Assembly (NCBI GenBank): GCA_046728075.1 | Contig: JBKPDV010000032.1 | Location: 5,190-69,189, forward strand | Length of the DNA stretch: 64,000 bases | Reading direction: 5' to 3' | DNA from: JBKPDV01 sp046728075 | GTDB taxonomy: Bacteria > Acidobacteriota > Thermoanaerobaculia > UBA5066 > Gp7-AA6 | Part shown: positions 50,724-58,494 of the stretch, in pieces | How positions within the stretch are numbered: the stretch's first letter is position 1 | Layout of the letters: each line of letters starts with the position of its first letter | Notes under the pieces: generated by a model | What the model saw: the letters and a program-made list of their open reading frames with translations, nothing else | What the model was told of the DNA's origin: nothing | The model's database searches: none | Program-made: the position numbers and the translations under genes

Positions 50724-52397
50724 CTAGCGGTCTGACGTAAACCCCGGCCCCCGCAAAACGCGGCCCGGGCGGGCGGCGGTGATGCGTCCTTGGTCCACGA
50801 CGAGCTGACCATTGATGGCGACGAAGGGAATGCCTTCGCAGTAATGAGCGGGGTCCGCGTAGGTCGAGCGTTCTCGGACGGTCTCGGGATTGAAAGCGAC
50901 GAGGTCAGCCATCATGCCCGCCTTCAAAATTCCGCGGTCTCGGAGCTTCATACGCGAGGCCGGCAGAGAGGTCATTTTCCGAATAGCCTCCTCGAGCGGC
51001 AGGAGTTTTTCCTCGCGGACGTACTTGCCCAGGATCCGCGCCGTTGTCCCCCACGCGCGGGGGTGAGACTTCTCCTGTGACAGCGGACCGTCGATCGCTC
51101 GCGCGCCCGCGTCGGTGCAGAAGGAGACGTGCGGATGCGCGAGGGCGGCGCGGACGTCCGACTCGCTCGTGATGAACTCGATCTTGCCGGCGTTGGCGTG
51201 ATCGGCGATCACCAAGTCGATCAAGGCGTCGATCGGATGTTTTCGCTCTTCGAGCGCAATCGCGGCCAGCGTCTTGCCCTCGTATTTCTTCCAGCTCGGA
51301 TTGAGAATTTGCACGATCAGGATTCGGGTGGCACGGCCGGCGTTCCAACCCGGATCGCGCCGGAGGAGATCCGACTTTACCCGCGCCCGCGCGGCGGGTT
51401 CCTTGAGCCGCGCGAGAAGCTTTTCGGTGCCTCCTTCCCGAGCCCAGATCGGCAGGCTCGCGTCGAGGCCGTTGGCGCTTGCCGTGTAGGGGTACTGGTC
51501 TGCCCAGATTTCGAGCCCGTCCGCTCGAGCTCTCTCCAGGCGCTTCAAGATGGCGGGCATGTGAACCTTTCGCCCCGCTGTTTTCAGGTGGTAGATCTCC
51601 GCCGGGATCCGAACCTCCCGCGCGATTCGAAAGACCTCGTCGAGGCTCCGGTCGATCCCGTTGCCTTCCGAGCGCTGGTGCGTGATGTAGATGCCACCAT
51701 AGCGGGCAGCCACCCGGGCGAGCGCGAGGATCTCCTCCGTCGACGCGAACCGGTCCGGCACGTACGCGAGCGAGGTCGAGAGACCGAACGCGCCCTCCTC
51801 CATGGCCTGAGCGACCGCGGCCTCCATGGCTTTCAACTCCTCGGATGTTGCGGGCCGGTTGTCTTTCCCGATCACGAGATCCCGCACGCTGCCCGCCCCG
51901 ACGAACGTCCCGAGATTGATGGCAGGATGCGCGCGCTCGAGAGCCTGGAAGTAGCCGGCGAGTGTCGTCCAGTCCGGTGTGACGCCGTAGTGCTCCCAGA
52001 AGTCGCGCCGCTCCGCGATCATCCGCGCATTGACAGGCGCGATGGATGTTCCCTCGCCGGTCAGATCGGTCGTGATGCCCTGAGTGATCTTGCTCGCCGC
52101 CCGGTTGTCGACGAGCAGGAAGTACTCCGACTGCCCGAGCATGTCGATGAACCCCGGACAGACGATGAGCTTGTTCGCGTCGATCCGCCGCTTCGTTTCC
52201 GCATTCGCGAGTTCTCCGACGGCGTCAATTCGGTCTCCGGCGACGCAGACATCGGCGCGAAACGCCGGCGAGCCGGTGCCGTCCACGACGCGGCCTCCGG
52301 CAAAGAGAATGTCGCACCGCGTCGGTTGGGCCTGCGCCGCGAGCCCAGGGATCGAAAGGCAAACAATGGCTATCAGCGCGAGAGACGCTCGCCTCAC
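50724..52397 (-). CDS. Amidohydrolase, N-acyl-D-amino-acid deacylase-like, exported
   Basis: 557 residues from GTG 52397, chosen because it gives a signal peptide (RRASLALIAIVCLSIPGLAA) and follows a GAAGGGG sequence; the frame is open 26 codons further up. The fold is the amidohydrolase superfamily: LFAGGRVVDGTGSPAFRADV, KLIVCPGFIDMLGQSEYFLL, ITTDLTGEGTSIAPV, YITHQRSEGNGIDRSLDEVF, AEIYHLKTAG and a C-terminal LKAGMMADLVAFNPETV. Histidines in ITHQ and IYHLK are retained, but the first H-x-H of classical D-aminoacylases is replaced by MLGQS, so metal binding must differ. It hydrolyses amides in the periplasm if active; substrate unknown. Confidence 0.8.
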   Translation of the reverse strand: MRRASLALIAIVCLSIPGLAAQAQPTRCDILFAGGRVVDGTGSPAFRADVCVAGDRIDAVGELANAETKRRIDANKLIVCPGFIDMLGQSEYFLLVDNRAASKITQGITTDLTGEGTSIAPVNARMIAERRDFWEHYGVTPDWTTLAGYFQALERAHPAINLGTFVGAGSVRDLVIGKDNRPATSEELKAMEAAVAQAMEEGAFGLSTSLAYVPDRFASTEEILALARVAARYGGIYITHQRSEGNGIDRSLDEVFRIAREVRIPAEIYHLKTAGRKVHMPAILKRLERARADGLEIWADQYPYTASANGLDASLPIWAREGGTEKLLARLKEPAARARVKSDLLRRDPGWNAGRATRILIVQILNPSWKKYEGKTLAAIALEERKHPIDALIDLVIADHANAGKIEFITSESDVRAALAHPHVSFCTDAGARAIDGPLSQEKSHPRAWGTTARILGKYVREEKLLPLEEAIRKMTSLPASRMKLRDRGILKAGMMADLVAFNPETVRERSTYADPAHYCEGIPFVAINGQLVVDQGRITAARPGRVLRGPGFTSDR

Positions 52398-52438
52398 CGC
52401 GCCCCTTCGACGAGGAAGAGGCACGAAATCATCGCGCT

Positions 52439-52864
52439 TCAGGAATTCGAGACCTCGGGGCGAGAACCGTAACAAGCGCGGAGAAGCTCACGGCTCTCGA
52501 CATGACGGAGCCGGCGCCGGCCGCCGGTCTCTTCACGGATCACGCGGACCTCCCGGATGCGGGTGGTGAGGACACGATTCCCGAACTCCAGGTGCAGGCC
52601 GCAGGCGGCGACGACGTTGGTGCGGATCACGCTGCCGCCCCAGGTGCATCCCGAGATCGAGATCCGAACCGGCGACAGACCTTGCCGGTCGAACCAACCG
52701 CCGCGGACACTGTAGGTGGCGTCTCCGTGAACGCGGATCGAATAGACGGAGTTCTCCGTGGTCACGAGGACTTCGTCTCCGCTCTTCAAATCCGATTTGC
52801 CGACAGACGAAGCGCGGCGGACCTGCCCGAGGATGGCGTTGACCGTCCGAAAGAACGCGATCAT
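52439..52864 (-). CDS. Small protein of unknown function (141 aa)
   Basis: From ATG 52864 the frame encodes a beta-rich protein: GDEVLVTTENSVYSIRVHGD, SVRGGWFDRQGLSPVRISIS, GCTWGGSVIRTNVVAACGLH and LEFGNRVLTTRIREVRVIRE. The Cys/Trp/Gly cluster (SGCTWGGS, VAACGL) looks conserved rather than random. No signal peptide or membrane helix. I do not recognise a named domain. It lies between K8 (127 nt upstream) and the amidohydrolase (42 nt downstream), all on the minus strand. The longer open frame to 53290 overlaps K8 and is not real. Confidence 0.6.
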   Translation of the reverse strand: MIAFFRTVNAILGQVRRASSVGKSDLKSGDEVLVTTENSVYSIRVHGDATYSVRGGWFDRQGLSPVRISISGCTWGGSVIRTNVVAACGLHLEFGNRVLTTRIREVRVIREETGGRRRLRHVESRELLRACYGSRPEVSNS

Positions 52865-52991
52865 CGGGACCAATTCTCGCTCATTATCCGTTGTCTTTCG
52901 AACTGCGGCGGTGCTCCCGCCCGCCGCTTTCCCGGTTGCCCGACGGGCTGAGGCTGCGAAATGGCTGCCAGGTTCTTTTCGCCATTTGCGT

Positions 52992-55670
52992 TCACTTGAG
53001 GTCTGCCACCCAGATGTCCCCTTCGGTCGCCGTTTCCGTATAGGTGATCCAACGATTGTCCTGGGTGATTCCCAGACTGAGACCGATTCCATAACCCCCG
53101 ATGGAAAAGAGCAGTTGCGACCGCTTCGTCGAAAGATCCACGAGCGAAACCCCACGGGCGTCGCGCACGAGGAGCCGCCGGCTGTCGGCGAGCCAAATAG
53201 GGATTTTCCACAGTCGGCTTGGTCCCGCATCGAGACGCTCGAATCGGTTCTCGGGAATCGAATAGACGACGACGGAATCGACTGAGCCATCCGGGTTCGC
53301 GGCGATGCCCGCGAGCGAGCGGCCGTCGCGGGACCAGGAGAGGGGCCAGAACTGTTGGGGCCCGCCGATCGGCGGCATCGAATGTGCGGGATGCGGGAAA
53401 CCGCCCGATCCTACGTCGATCGAGTACCAGCCGCCGTCTCCGCCGACTGCCTTGGTGACGATCTGCTTTCCGTCGGGCGACCAGACGGGAAAGTTTGCGG
53501 ATCCGGTCACGGCCGCTAGCCGCTCGAGTCCGCTTCCGTCGGGCCGGATCGTCCAGAGCCCATAGGCGCCGCTACGATCCGAGTAGAACGCGATCGTCTT
53601 TCCGTCGGGCGACCAGCTCGGCCCCCGATCCCGAAAGGCATCGTCGGTCAACCGGCGAAACTCCTTTCCATCCATCCGCGATACGAAGAGATCTTCCTGG
53701 CCTCCCGTCTCAATGAAGGCGACCCACTGGCCATCGGGCGAAACCTGATGGTCGCGAATTGGCTGGTTCGTCTTCAAAACGGGAAGAGGAGCTCCGACGA
53801 TCGTGCCTAAAGCGGCATCGAATCCAATCTTCAGGAGCGTCGAGCGCCAGTCGAGGCTGGCAAAGGCGAGCCGTCGCCCGTCGCGCGAGAAGCTCAACTG
53901 TCCGCTCCAGAGCGATGGCGTCGTCATCGGTTCAGGCTCCCCGAGCACGCGTCCGGATCTTTCGTCGATCCGCACGCGCCAGAGGTTCATCGTGCCTCCT
54001 CGATTGCTCGAGAAGTAGAGAAACCTGCCGTCCGGTGACCAGGTCGGGCTCCAGTCGAGGGGCGCATCGTTGGTGATGTCGATGCCCGGGCCGGTCAGCT
54101 CCGAACCGTCGGCGGCAACGGTCCAGAGGTCTCGCTGTCCGGTCGAGCCTCGCAATCCCCAGTAGGCGATCCGGTGGCCGTGCGGAGACCAGCTCGGCTG
54201 CATGCAGTCGCCCGCCCGGGAGACTTCCCGTCGGCGGCCCGTCTCGAGATCGACGGCCCAGAGCCCGCCAACCCGGCTCGCTCGGTCGGTCGGAAAGAAG
54301 AAGGAGCCGCTGGCGACGGCGATCTCGCGTCCGTCGGGCGACCAGGTGGGGTTGTAGCCGAAGTCGGTGACGCGCTTGACGGACTCTCCCGTGGAGCCCA
54401 TGACGAAGATTCCACCGCCGGCTCGCTCCGAGCGAAACGCGATGCGCTCGCCATCCGGAGAAAACACCGGCTGCCAATCGTCAACCGTCGAGTCCGGCGT
54501 GAGCGCAACCGGATTTCGCCCTCCGACTCGAAGCATGTAGAGGCTTTTGCGCCCCGCCTCGTCACGGACATAGACGACGTTCTTTCCATCCGGAGAGAGC
54601 GTCGGCGAGGACTCGACGCCGGGAGCGTCCGTGAGTTGGAGGAACGAGACCGGCCGGGATGCACGCTCGACGGAAGGGTCGCCGATGCGAGTGCGCCGAC
54701 CCGCGACGAATGCGGCCGCTGCTACAGCGGCGATCGCCAGAATCGTCAACGGAACGAGGATGCCGGTTCGGCGCCGCTTCCGCAAAGGCTCGACGGCCGC
54801 GGCCGGGCCGCTCGGCACCGCGCCTCCGATGACTGTTTCGAGGGCGAACGCGAGATCGTGAGCCGTGTCGAACCGCTCCTCCGGCCGTTTCTCGAGACAA
54901 TGGCGGAGAATTCTCTCGATCGGCGCGGCGAATCGGCCCGAAGGCTCCGCCAGCTCCGGCGGATCTTTCTGCGCGATCGCCGCCATCGTCTCGGCCGCCG
55001 ACTCGCCGCGAAAGGCGCGCTCGCCCGTGAGCATCTCGTAGAGAACGCATCCGAGTGAGAAGATGTCCGAGCGCGCGTCGGCGGGCTTGCCTCGAACTTG
55101 TTCAGGCGACATGTAGCCCACAGTCCCCATGACAGTGCCCGGCTCGGTCGAAGCGGCGACGGTCGGTGACTGCGTGTTCTCGAGGTCGCGCGCGACGACC
55201 TTGGCGAGCCCGAAGTCCAGGATCTTCACGCGCCCTTGGAAGGTCACGAAAAGGTTCTCCGGCTTCAGATCGCGATGGACGATTCCCTTCTCGTGCGCCG
55301 CCCCGAGCCCCTGCGCAATCTGCAGCGCGTATTCGAGCGCACGGCGTTGAGGAATCGGCCCCTCGGCCAACCGCTGGCGCAGCGTCTCGCCCGTCAACAG
55401 CTCCGTCGCCGCGTAGGTGATGCCGCCGTCGCTGCCGAGATCGTAGATGCCGAGGATGTTCGGATGCGAGAGCGCGGCGACCGCTTTCGCCTCCCGCTCG
55501 AAGCGCTCGAGGGCCTCGGGATCCGAGGCGAGTTTTTGCGGCAGAACCTTGATCGCAACATCCCGGTCCAGCCGCGTATCGCGGGCTTTGTAGACCTCGC
55601 CCATTCCACCCGCCCCCAGGGACGACAAGATTTCGTAGGGTCCTAAGCGAGTTCCTAGCAAGGCCGCCAT
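52992..55670 (-). CDS. Receptor Ser/Thr kinase with PD40 beta-propeller (K8)
   Basis: 892 residues from ATG 55670 (MAALLGTRLGPYEILSSLGA). Catalytic domain about 8-275 with K41, SHPNILGIYDLGSDGGITYA, HRDLKPENLFVTFQGRVKIL and GTVGYMSPEQVRG; close to K7. Membrane helix near 305-327 (GILVPLTILAIAAVAAAAFV). The propeller is rich in SPDGK/SPDGR blades (TLSPDGKNVVYVRDEAGRKS, QVSPDGQWVAFIETGGQEDL, SWSPDGKTIAFYSDRSGAYG) and has its own end type, TETATEGDIWVADLK. The longer upstream frame is antisense-like and includes other genes. Ghost kinase 2 stops 2 nt before its ATG, and a period-8 array abuts the start. Confidence 0.92.
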   Translation of the reverse strand: MAALLGTRLGPYEILSSLGAGGMGEVYKARDTRLDRDVAIKVLPQKLASDPEALERFEREAKAVAALSHPNILGIYDLGSDGGITYAATELLTGETLRQRLAEGPIPQRRALEYALQIAQGLGAAHEKGIVHRDLKPENLFVTFQGRVKILDFGLAKVVARDLENTQSPTVAASTEPGTVMGTVGYMSPEQVRGKPADARSDIFSLGCVLYEMLTGERAFRGESAAETMAAIAQKDPPELAEPSGRFAAPIERILRHCLEKRPEERFDTAHDLAFALETVIGGAVPSGPAAAVEPLRKRRRTGILVPLTILAIAAVAAAAFVAGRRTRIGDPSVERASRPVSFLQLTDAPGVESSPTLSPDGKNVVYVRDEAGRKSLYMLRVGGRNPVALTPDSTVDDWQPVFSPDGERIAFRSERAGGGIFVMGSTGESVKRVTDFGYNPTWSPDGREIAVASGSFFFPTDRASRVGGLWAVDLETGRRREVSRAGDCMQPSWSPHGHRIAYWGLRGSTGQRDLWTVAADGSELTGPGIDITNDAPLDWSPTWSPDGRFLYFSSNRGGTMNLWRVRIDERSGRVLGEPEPMTTPSLWSGQLSFSRDGRRLAFASLDWRSTLLKIGFDAALGTIVGAPLPVLKTNQPIRDHQVSPDGQWVAFIETGGQEDLFVSRMDGKEFRRLTDDAFRDRGPSWSPDGKTIAFYSDRSGAYGLWTIRPDGSGLERLAAVTGSANFPVWSPDGKQIVTKAVGGDGGWYSIDVGSGGFPHPAHSMPPIGGPQQFWPLSWSRDGRSLAGIAANPDGSVDSVVVYSIPENRFERLDAGPSRLWKIPIWLADSRRLLVRDARGVSLVDLSTKRSQLLFSIGGYGIGLSLGITQDNRWITYTETATEGDIWVADLK

Positions 55671-55672
55671 CT

Positions 55673-55801
55673 TCACTTCACCCGATGAACCGATGATCCA
55701 ATGACCCGATGCGCGAAGCGCCAGACCTCCCCCATTCCTCCGGCGCCGAGCGGCGAGAGGACCTCGTCGGGTCCCAGGCGGGTCCCCGCCGAAAGATTCA
55801 C
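55673..55801 (-). pseudogene. Ghost kinase 2: 42-codon kinase-derived ORF between K9 and K8
   Basis: GTG 55801 overlaps the K9 stop codon as GTGA. The frame reads VNLSAGTRLGPDEVLSPLGA, then GGMGEVW, matching residues 1-27 of intact kinases with a single P-Y-E to P-D-E change, and then switches to RFAHRVIGSSVHRVK encoded by the period-8 array. Its TGA is 2 nt upstream of the K8 ATG. The remnant keeps coupling geometry on both sides, so it could pass ribosomes from K9 to K8 as a leader ORF. It shares the FAHRVI junction with ghost 1. Confidence 0.75.
55679..55711. repeat. Period-8 array upstream of K8
   Basis: Four clear octamers on the plus strand: ACCCGATG, AACCGATG, ATCCAATG and ACCCGATG. 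The K8-proximal end reads CGGGTGAAGTGAAG before the ATG, as at K4. Confidence 0.75.
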
Positions 55802-58494
55802 GGCCTGGATCCGGCGAGATGTTTTCCGAAGTTGAGCAAAACGTCCAAACGAGGCGTCTGGTTCGTCTCCTTCTGGCGGACGAGGACCACGAATTGCTTG
55901 CCGTCGGCGGAGACGTCGTAGATGTCGTTCCACTCGCTCGGTGCCGGCCGATCGATTTTGACGACTCGATGCGGCTCTCCGGGCGTGAAGGTCGGCTCTT
56001 CGCGAATCGGCACGGCAAAGATCTCGTCGTTCCAAACGAAGAAGAGCTCCTTGCCGTCGTGGGACCAGCGCGGCGCGGTGCCGCCCGCTCTGGAGATTTG
56101 CCATCGGCCCGCCAGACTCGGATACGCCTGAACATAAATCTGCGGCCCGGGCTCGTATTCGCCCGTGTAAGCGACCCATCGCCCGTTGGGCGAGATCATG
56201 CCTCGATGCTCGGCGCCGGGCGTCGCGATGAAGCCTCGCGCCTTGCGGTCTCCCGAGAGCGGAATGAGGAAAATGTCGGCGCGACTCGGAAGGCCGCTCA
56301 GAGTCACCAAGAGTGCGGAACCGTCGGGTGCGAAAGAGTCCTCAGTGATCGGTACGCGATAGGGGGACTTCCAGAGCACCTCGGCGGCCGCGCGGCCATC
56401 GGCGCGCTGGCGAAGAACGGCCTCTCCGGTAGGCGGCGAAAAAACGACGCTTTGGCCGTCCGGAGTCCAGCAGGGGGAAAGCGCCTGCCCGGTGGACGTC
56501 AGCTGGAAGTTGCTGGTATGAGCGAGGTCGGCAATCCAGATGTCGCTGCGCGCACCTCCTCCCGGTCCCTCCGCGTACGCCAGTTTCTGACCATCGGGAG
56601 AAAGAGAAAGACCCGTGTAGAGTCCCGGCGGGATTCCCGTCGGCTGGCGCCGGCCGCTGCGATCGATCCAGACGATTTCGTTCGACCCTTGCGCGGAGTA
56701 ACCGACGGCGTACACGAAGACTCCGTTCCTCGAGACGTCGAAGTAGGACACTCCGCTGCGCGGATCGCCGCTGACTCCTTGCAGAACCGGCACTGCCGGG
56801 CCTTGCACCTCGGCTGTCTTCGGATCGAAAGGCGCCGCGAGCACGTCGCCGCGACGAGCCAGGAGGAGACGGTCCGGCTGCGAATAACGAGCGAGGCTCG
56901 CGCCGCGATAGACGCCATGTCTCTTTCCGGTCGCAAGCGACACGGCGTCGATGCGTGAATCATCGTAGTCGCCGGGCTTGTCTTCGGTGCCGACGGTGAA
57001 GAGAACCCACTTGCCCTCGACGACCTCCGGCCACCGGTGACTGCGCTCGCGGGTGGTGGTATCGATCGTCGTCAGCGGACGCGCCTCTCCTCCCGCGGCG
57101 GGAATCCGCAGAATCGGCGAGTTCACCGTCGGAGAGAAAACGATCGACCCGTCTTCTCCCCACGCCGCGCCGCGGCTGCGAGGCACGGATGCCAGGATCA
57201 CCGGAGTGCCGCCCCGGATCGCGGTCTTCTTCAACTTGTCTCCGGCGACGAATGCCAACCACTCGCCGTCGGGAGAAAAGAAGGGGTCGGCTCCCCCCTC
57301 GGTCCCAGGCAATGGCTCCGCCGTTTCCCGTGAGAAATCTCGGACGAAGATGCGGTGCTCCTCTCCGGTCCGACCTCGAAACGCAATCCGCCGGCCGTCC
57401 GGAGAGATCGCCAGGATCTGCACCTGATCCCCGACAGTTGGATCGAGGCTGATGTTTTCCGGCAGAGCAACGGATAGGTGGATCAAGTCCTCGCCGCCGC
57501 CTGGCGAGCGCCTCTGAAGAAGAAGAATCGCGACGAGGGCAATGACGAGAGCGGCGGCGATGATCCACGGAATCCACGTCGCTCGTCTCGATCCCGCTCC
57601 TTTCACCGCCATCTTGGTTTCGGCGGATCGAGCCGGCGCGCGCAGCGACTCTTCGATTTCCAGGCGCGCGTCGGCGATGTCGTGAAGCCGGCTCTTGGGG
57701 TCGCGCTCCAGACATCGGTGGAGCAGACGCCTCACCCCGTCGGGTGTCTCCGACGGGAGCTCGCGGAAATCGATTTCCTGCCTCAGCACCGCGGCAAGCA
57801 CGTCCGAGACCGTCTCTCCCTCGAAGAGCCGACGCCCCGTCAACATCTCCCAAAGAATCACTCCGAAGGCCCAGATGTCGGCGCGCTTGTCCACTGCGCG
57901 GCCGCGAGCCTGCTCGGCGGACATGTAAGCCGCGGTGCCGATCACGATTCCCGCTTGCGTGGCCGCGGCCGTGATCGTGGGCGAAGTCGAGACGTCCGGC
58001 GAGGAACCCTCCTTGACCAGCGCCTTCGCGAGACCGAAATCGAGCACCTTGACCTGACCGTCGGGCGTGAGCTTGACGTTGGCCGGCTTCAAGTCCCGGT
58101 GCACGATTCCACGCTCGTGCGCCGCCTCGAGCGCCTCCGCGATCTGGCGCGCGATGCCGAGAGCCTCTTCGATCGGAAGCGCGCCTTTGGCCAGCCGCTC
58201 CGCGAGGGTCTCGCCTTCGACGAGTTCCAAGACGAGTGTCTCCAGGCCCTCCGACTCCTCCAGGCCGTAGATCGCGGCAATATGAGGGTGATTCAATGAA
58301 GCGAGCAGCTGCGCCTCGCGCCGAAAGCGCGCGAGCCTCTCGGCATCCGCTGCGAACGCCTCGGGGAGCACCTTGATGGCGACGTCCCGGCCGAGCCTCG
58401 GGTCCTTGGCCCGCCACACTTCGCCCATACCGCCTGTGCCGAGCGGGGAAAGGATCTCGTAAGGCCCGAGGCGGGTACCTGGCGAGAGGCTCAT
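55798..58494 (-). CDS. Receptor Ser/Thr kinase with PD40 beta-propeller (K9)
   Basis: 898 residues from ATG 58494, which overlaps the K10 stop as ATGA. Distinct catalytic subtype: LASLNHPHIAAIYGLEESEG, RDLKPANVKLTPDGQVKVLD, and the activation segment ends GTAAYMSAEQ where the other kinases have S/A-P-E-Q. K41 and the HRD and DFG aspartates are intact. Membrane helix near residue 310 (WIPWIIAAALVIALVAILLL). The propeller has AISPDGRRIAFRGRTGEEHR, FFSPDGEWLAFVAGDKLKKT and SLSPDGQKLAYAEGPGGGAR and ends LDVLLNFGKHLAGSRP, loosely like the LNW end of K2. The stop overlaps the ghost 2 start. Confidence 0.92.
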   Translation of the reverse strand: MSLSPGTRLGPYEILSPLGTGGMGEVWRAKDPRLGRDVAIKVLPEAFAADAERLARFRREAQLLASLNHPHIAAIYGLEESEGLETLVLELVEGETLAERLAKGALPIEEALGIARQIAEALEAAHERGIVHRDLKPANVKLTPDGQVKVLDFGLAKALVKEGSSPDVSTSPTITAAATQAGIVIGTAAYMSAEQARGRAVDKRADIWAFGVILWEMLTGRRLFEGETVSDVLAAVLRQEIDFRELPSETPDGVRRLLHRCLERDPKSRLHDIADARLEIEESLRAPARSAETKMAVKGAGSRRATWIPWIIAAALVIALVAILLLQRRSPGGGEDLIHLSVALPENISLDPTVGDQVQILAISPDGRRIAFRGRTGEEHRIFVRDFSRETAEPLPGTEGGADPFFSPDGEWLAFVAGDKLKKTAIRGGTPVILASVPRSRGAAWGEDGSIVFSPTVNSPILRIPAAGGEARPLTTIDTTTRERSHRWPEVVEGKWVLFTVGTEDKPGDYDDSRIDAVSLATGKRHGVYRGASLARYSQPDRLLLARRGDVLAAPFDPKTAEVQGPAVPVLQGVSGDPRSGVSYFDVSRNGVFVYAVGYSAQGSNEIVWIDRSGRRQPTGIPPGLYTGLSLSPDGQKLAYAEGPGGGARSDIWIADLAHTSNFQLTSTGQALSPCWTPDGQSVVFSPPTGEAVLRQRADGRAAAEVLWKSPYRVPITEDSFAPDGSALLVTLSGLPSRADIFLIPLSGDRKARGFIATPGAEHRGMISPNGRWVAYTGEYEPGPQIYVQAYPSLAGRWQISRAGGTAPRWSHDGKELFFVWNDEIFAVPIREEPTFTPGEPHRVVKIDRPAPSEWNDIYDVSADGKQFVVLVRQKETNQTPRLDVLLNFGKHLAGSRP

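Noticed and set aside
55671..56135. Upstream extension of K8 into the ghost 2 and K9 region
   Set aside because: The segment lacks kinase-like sequence in that frame. MAALLGTRLGPYEI at 55670 matches the N-terminus of every other kinase.
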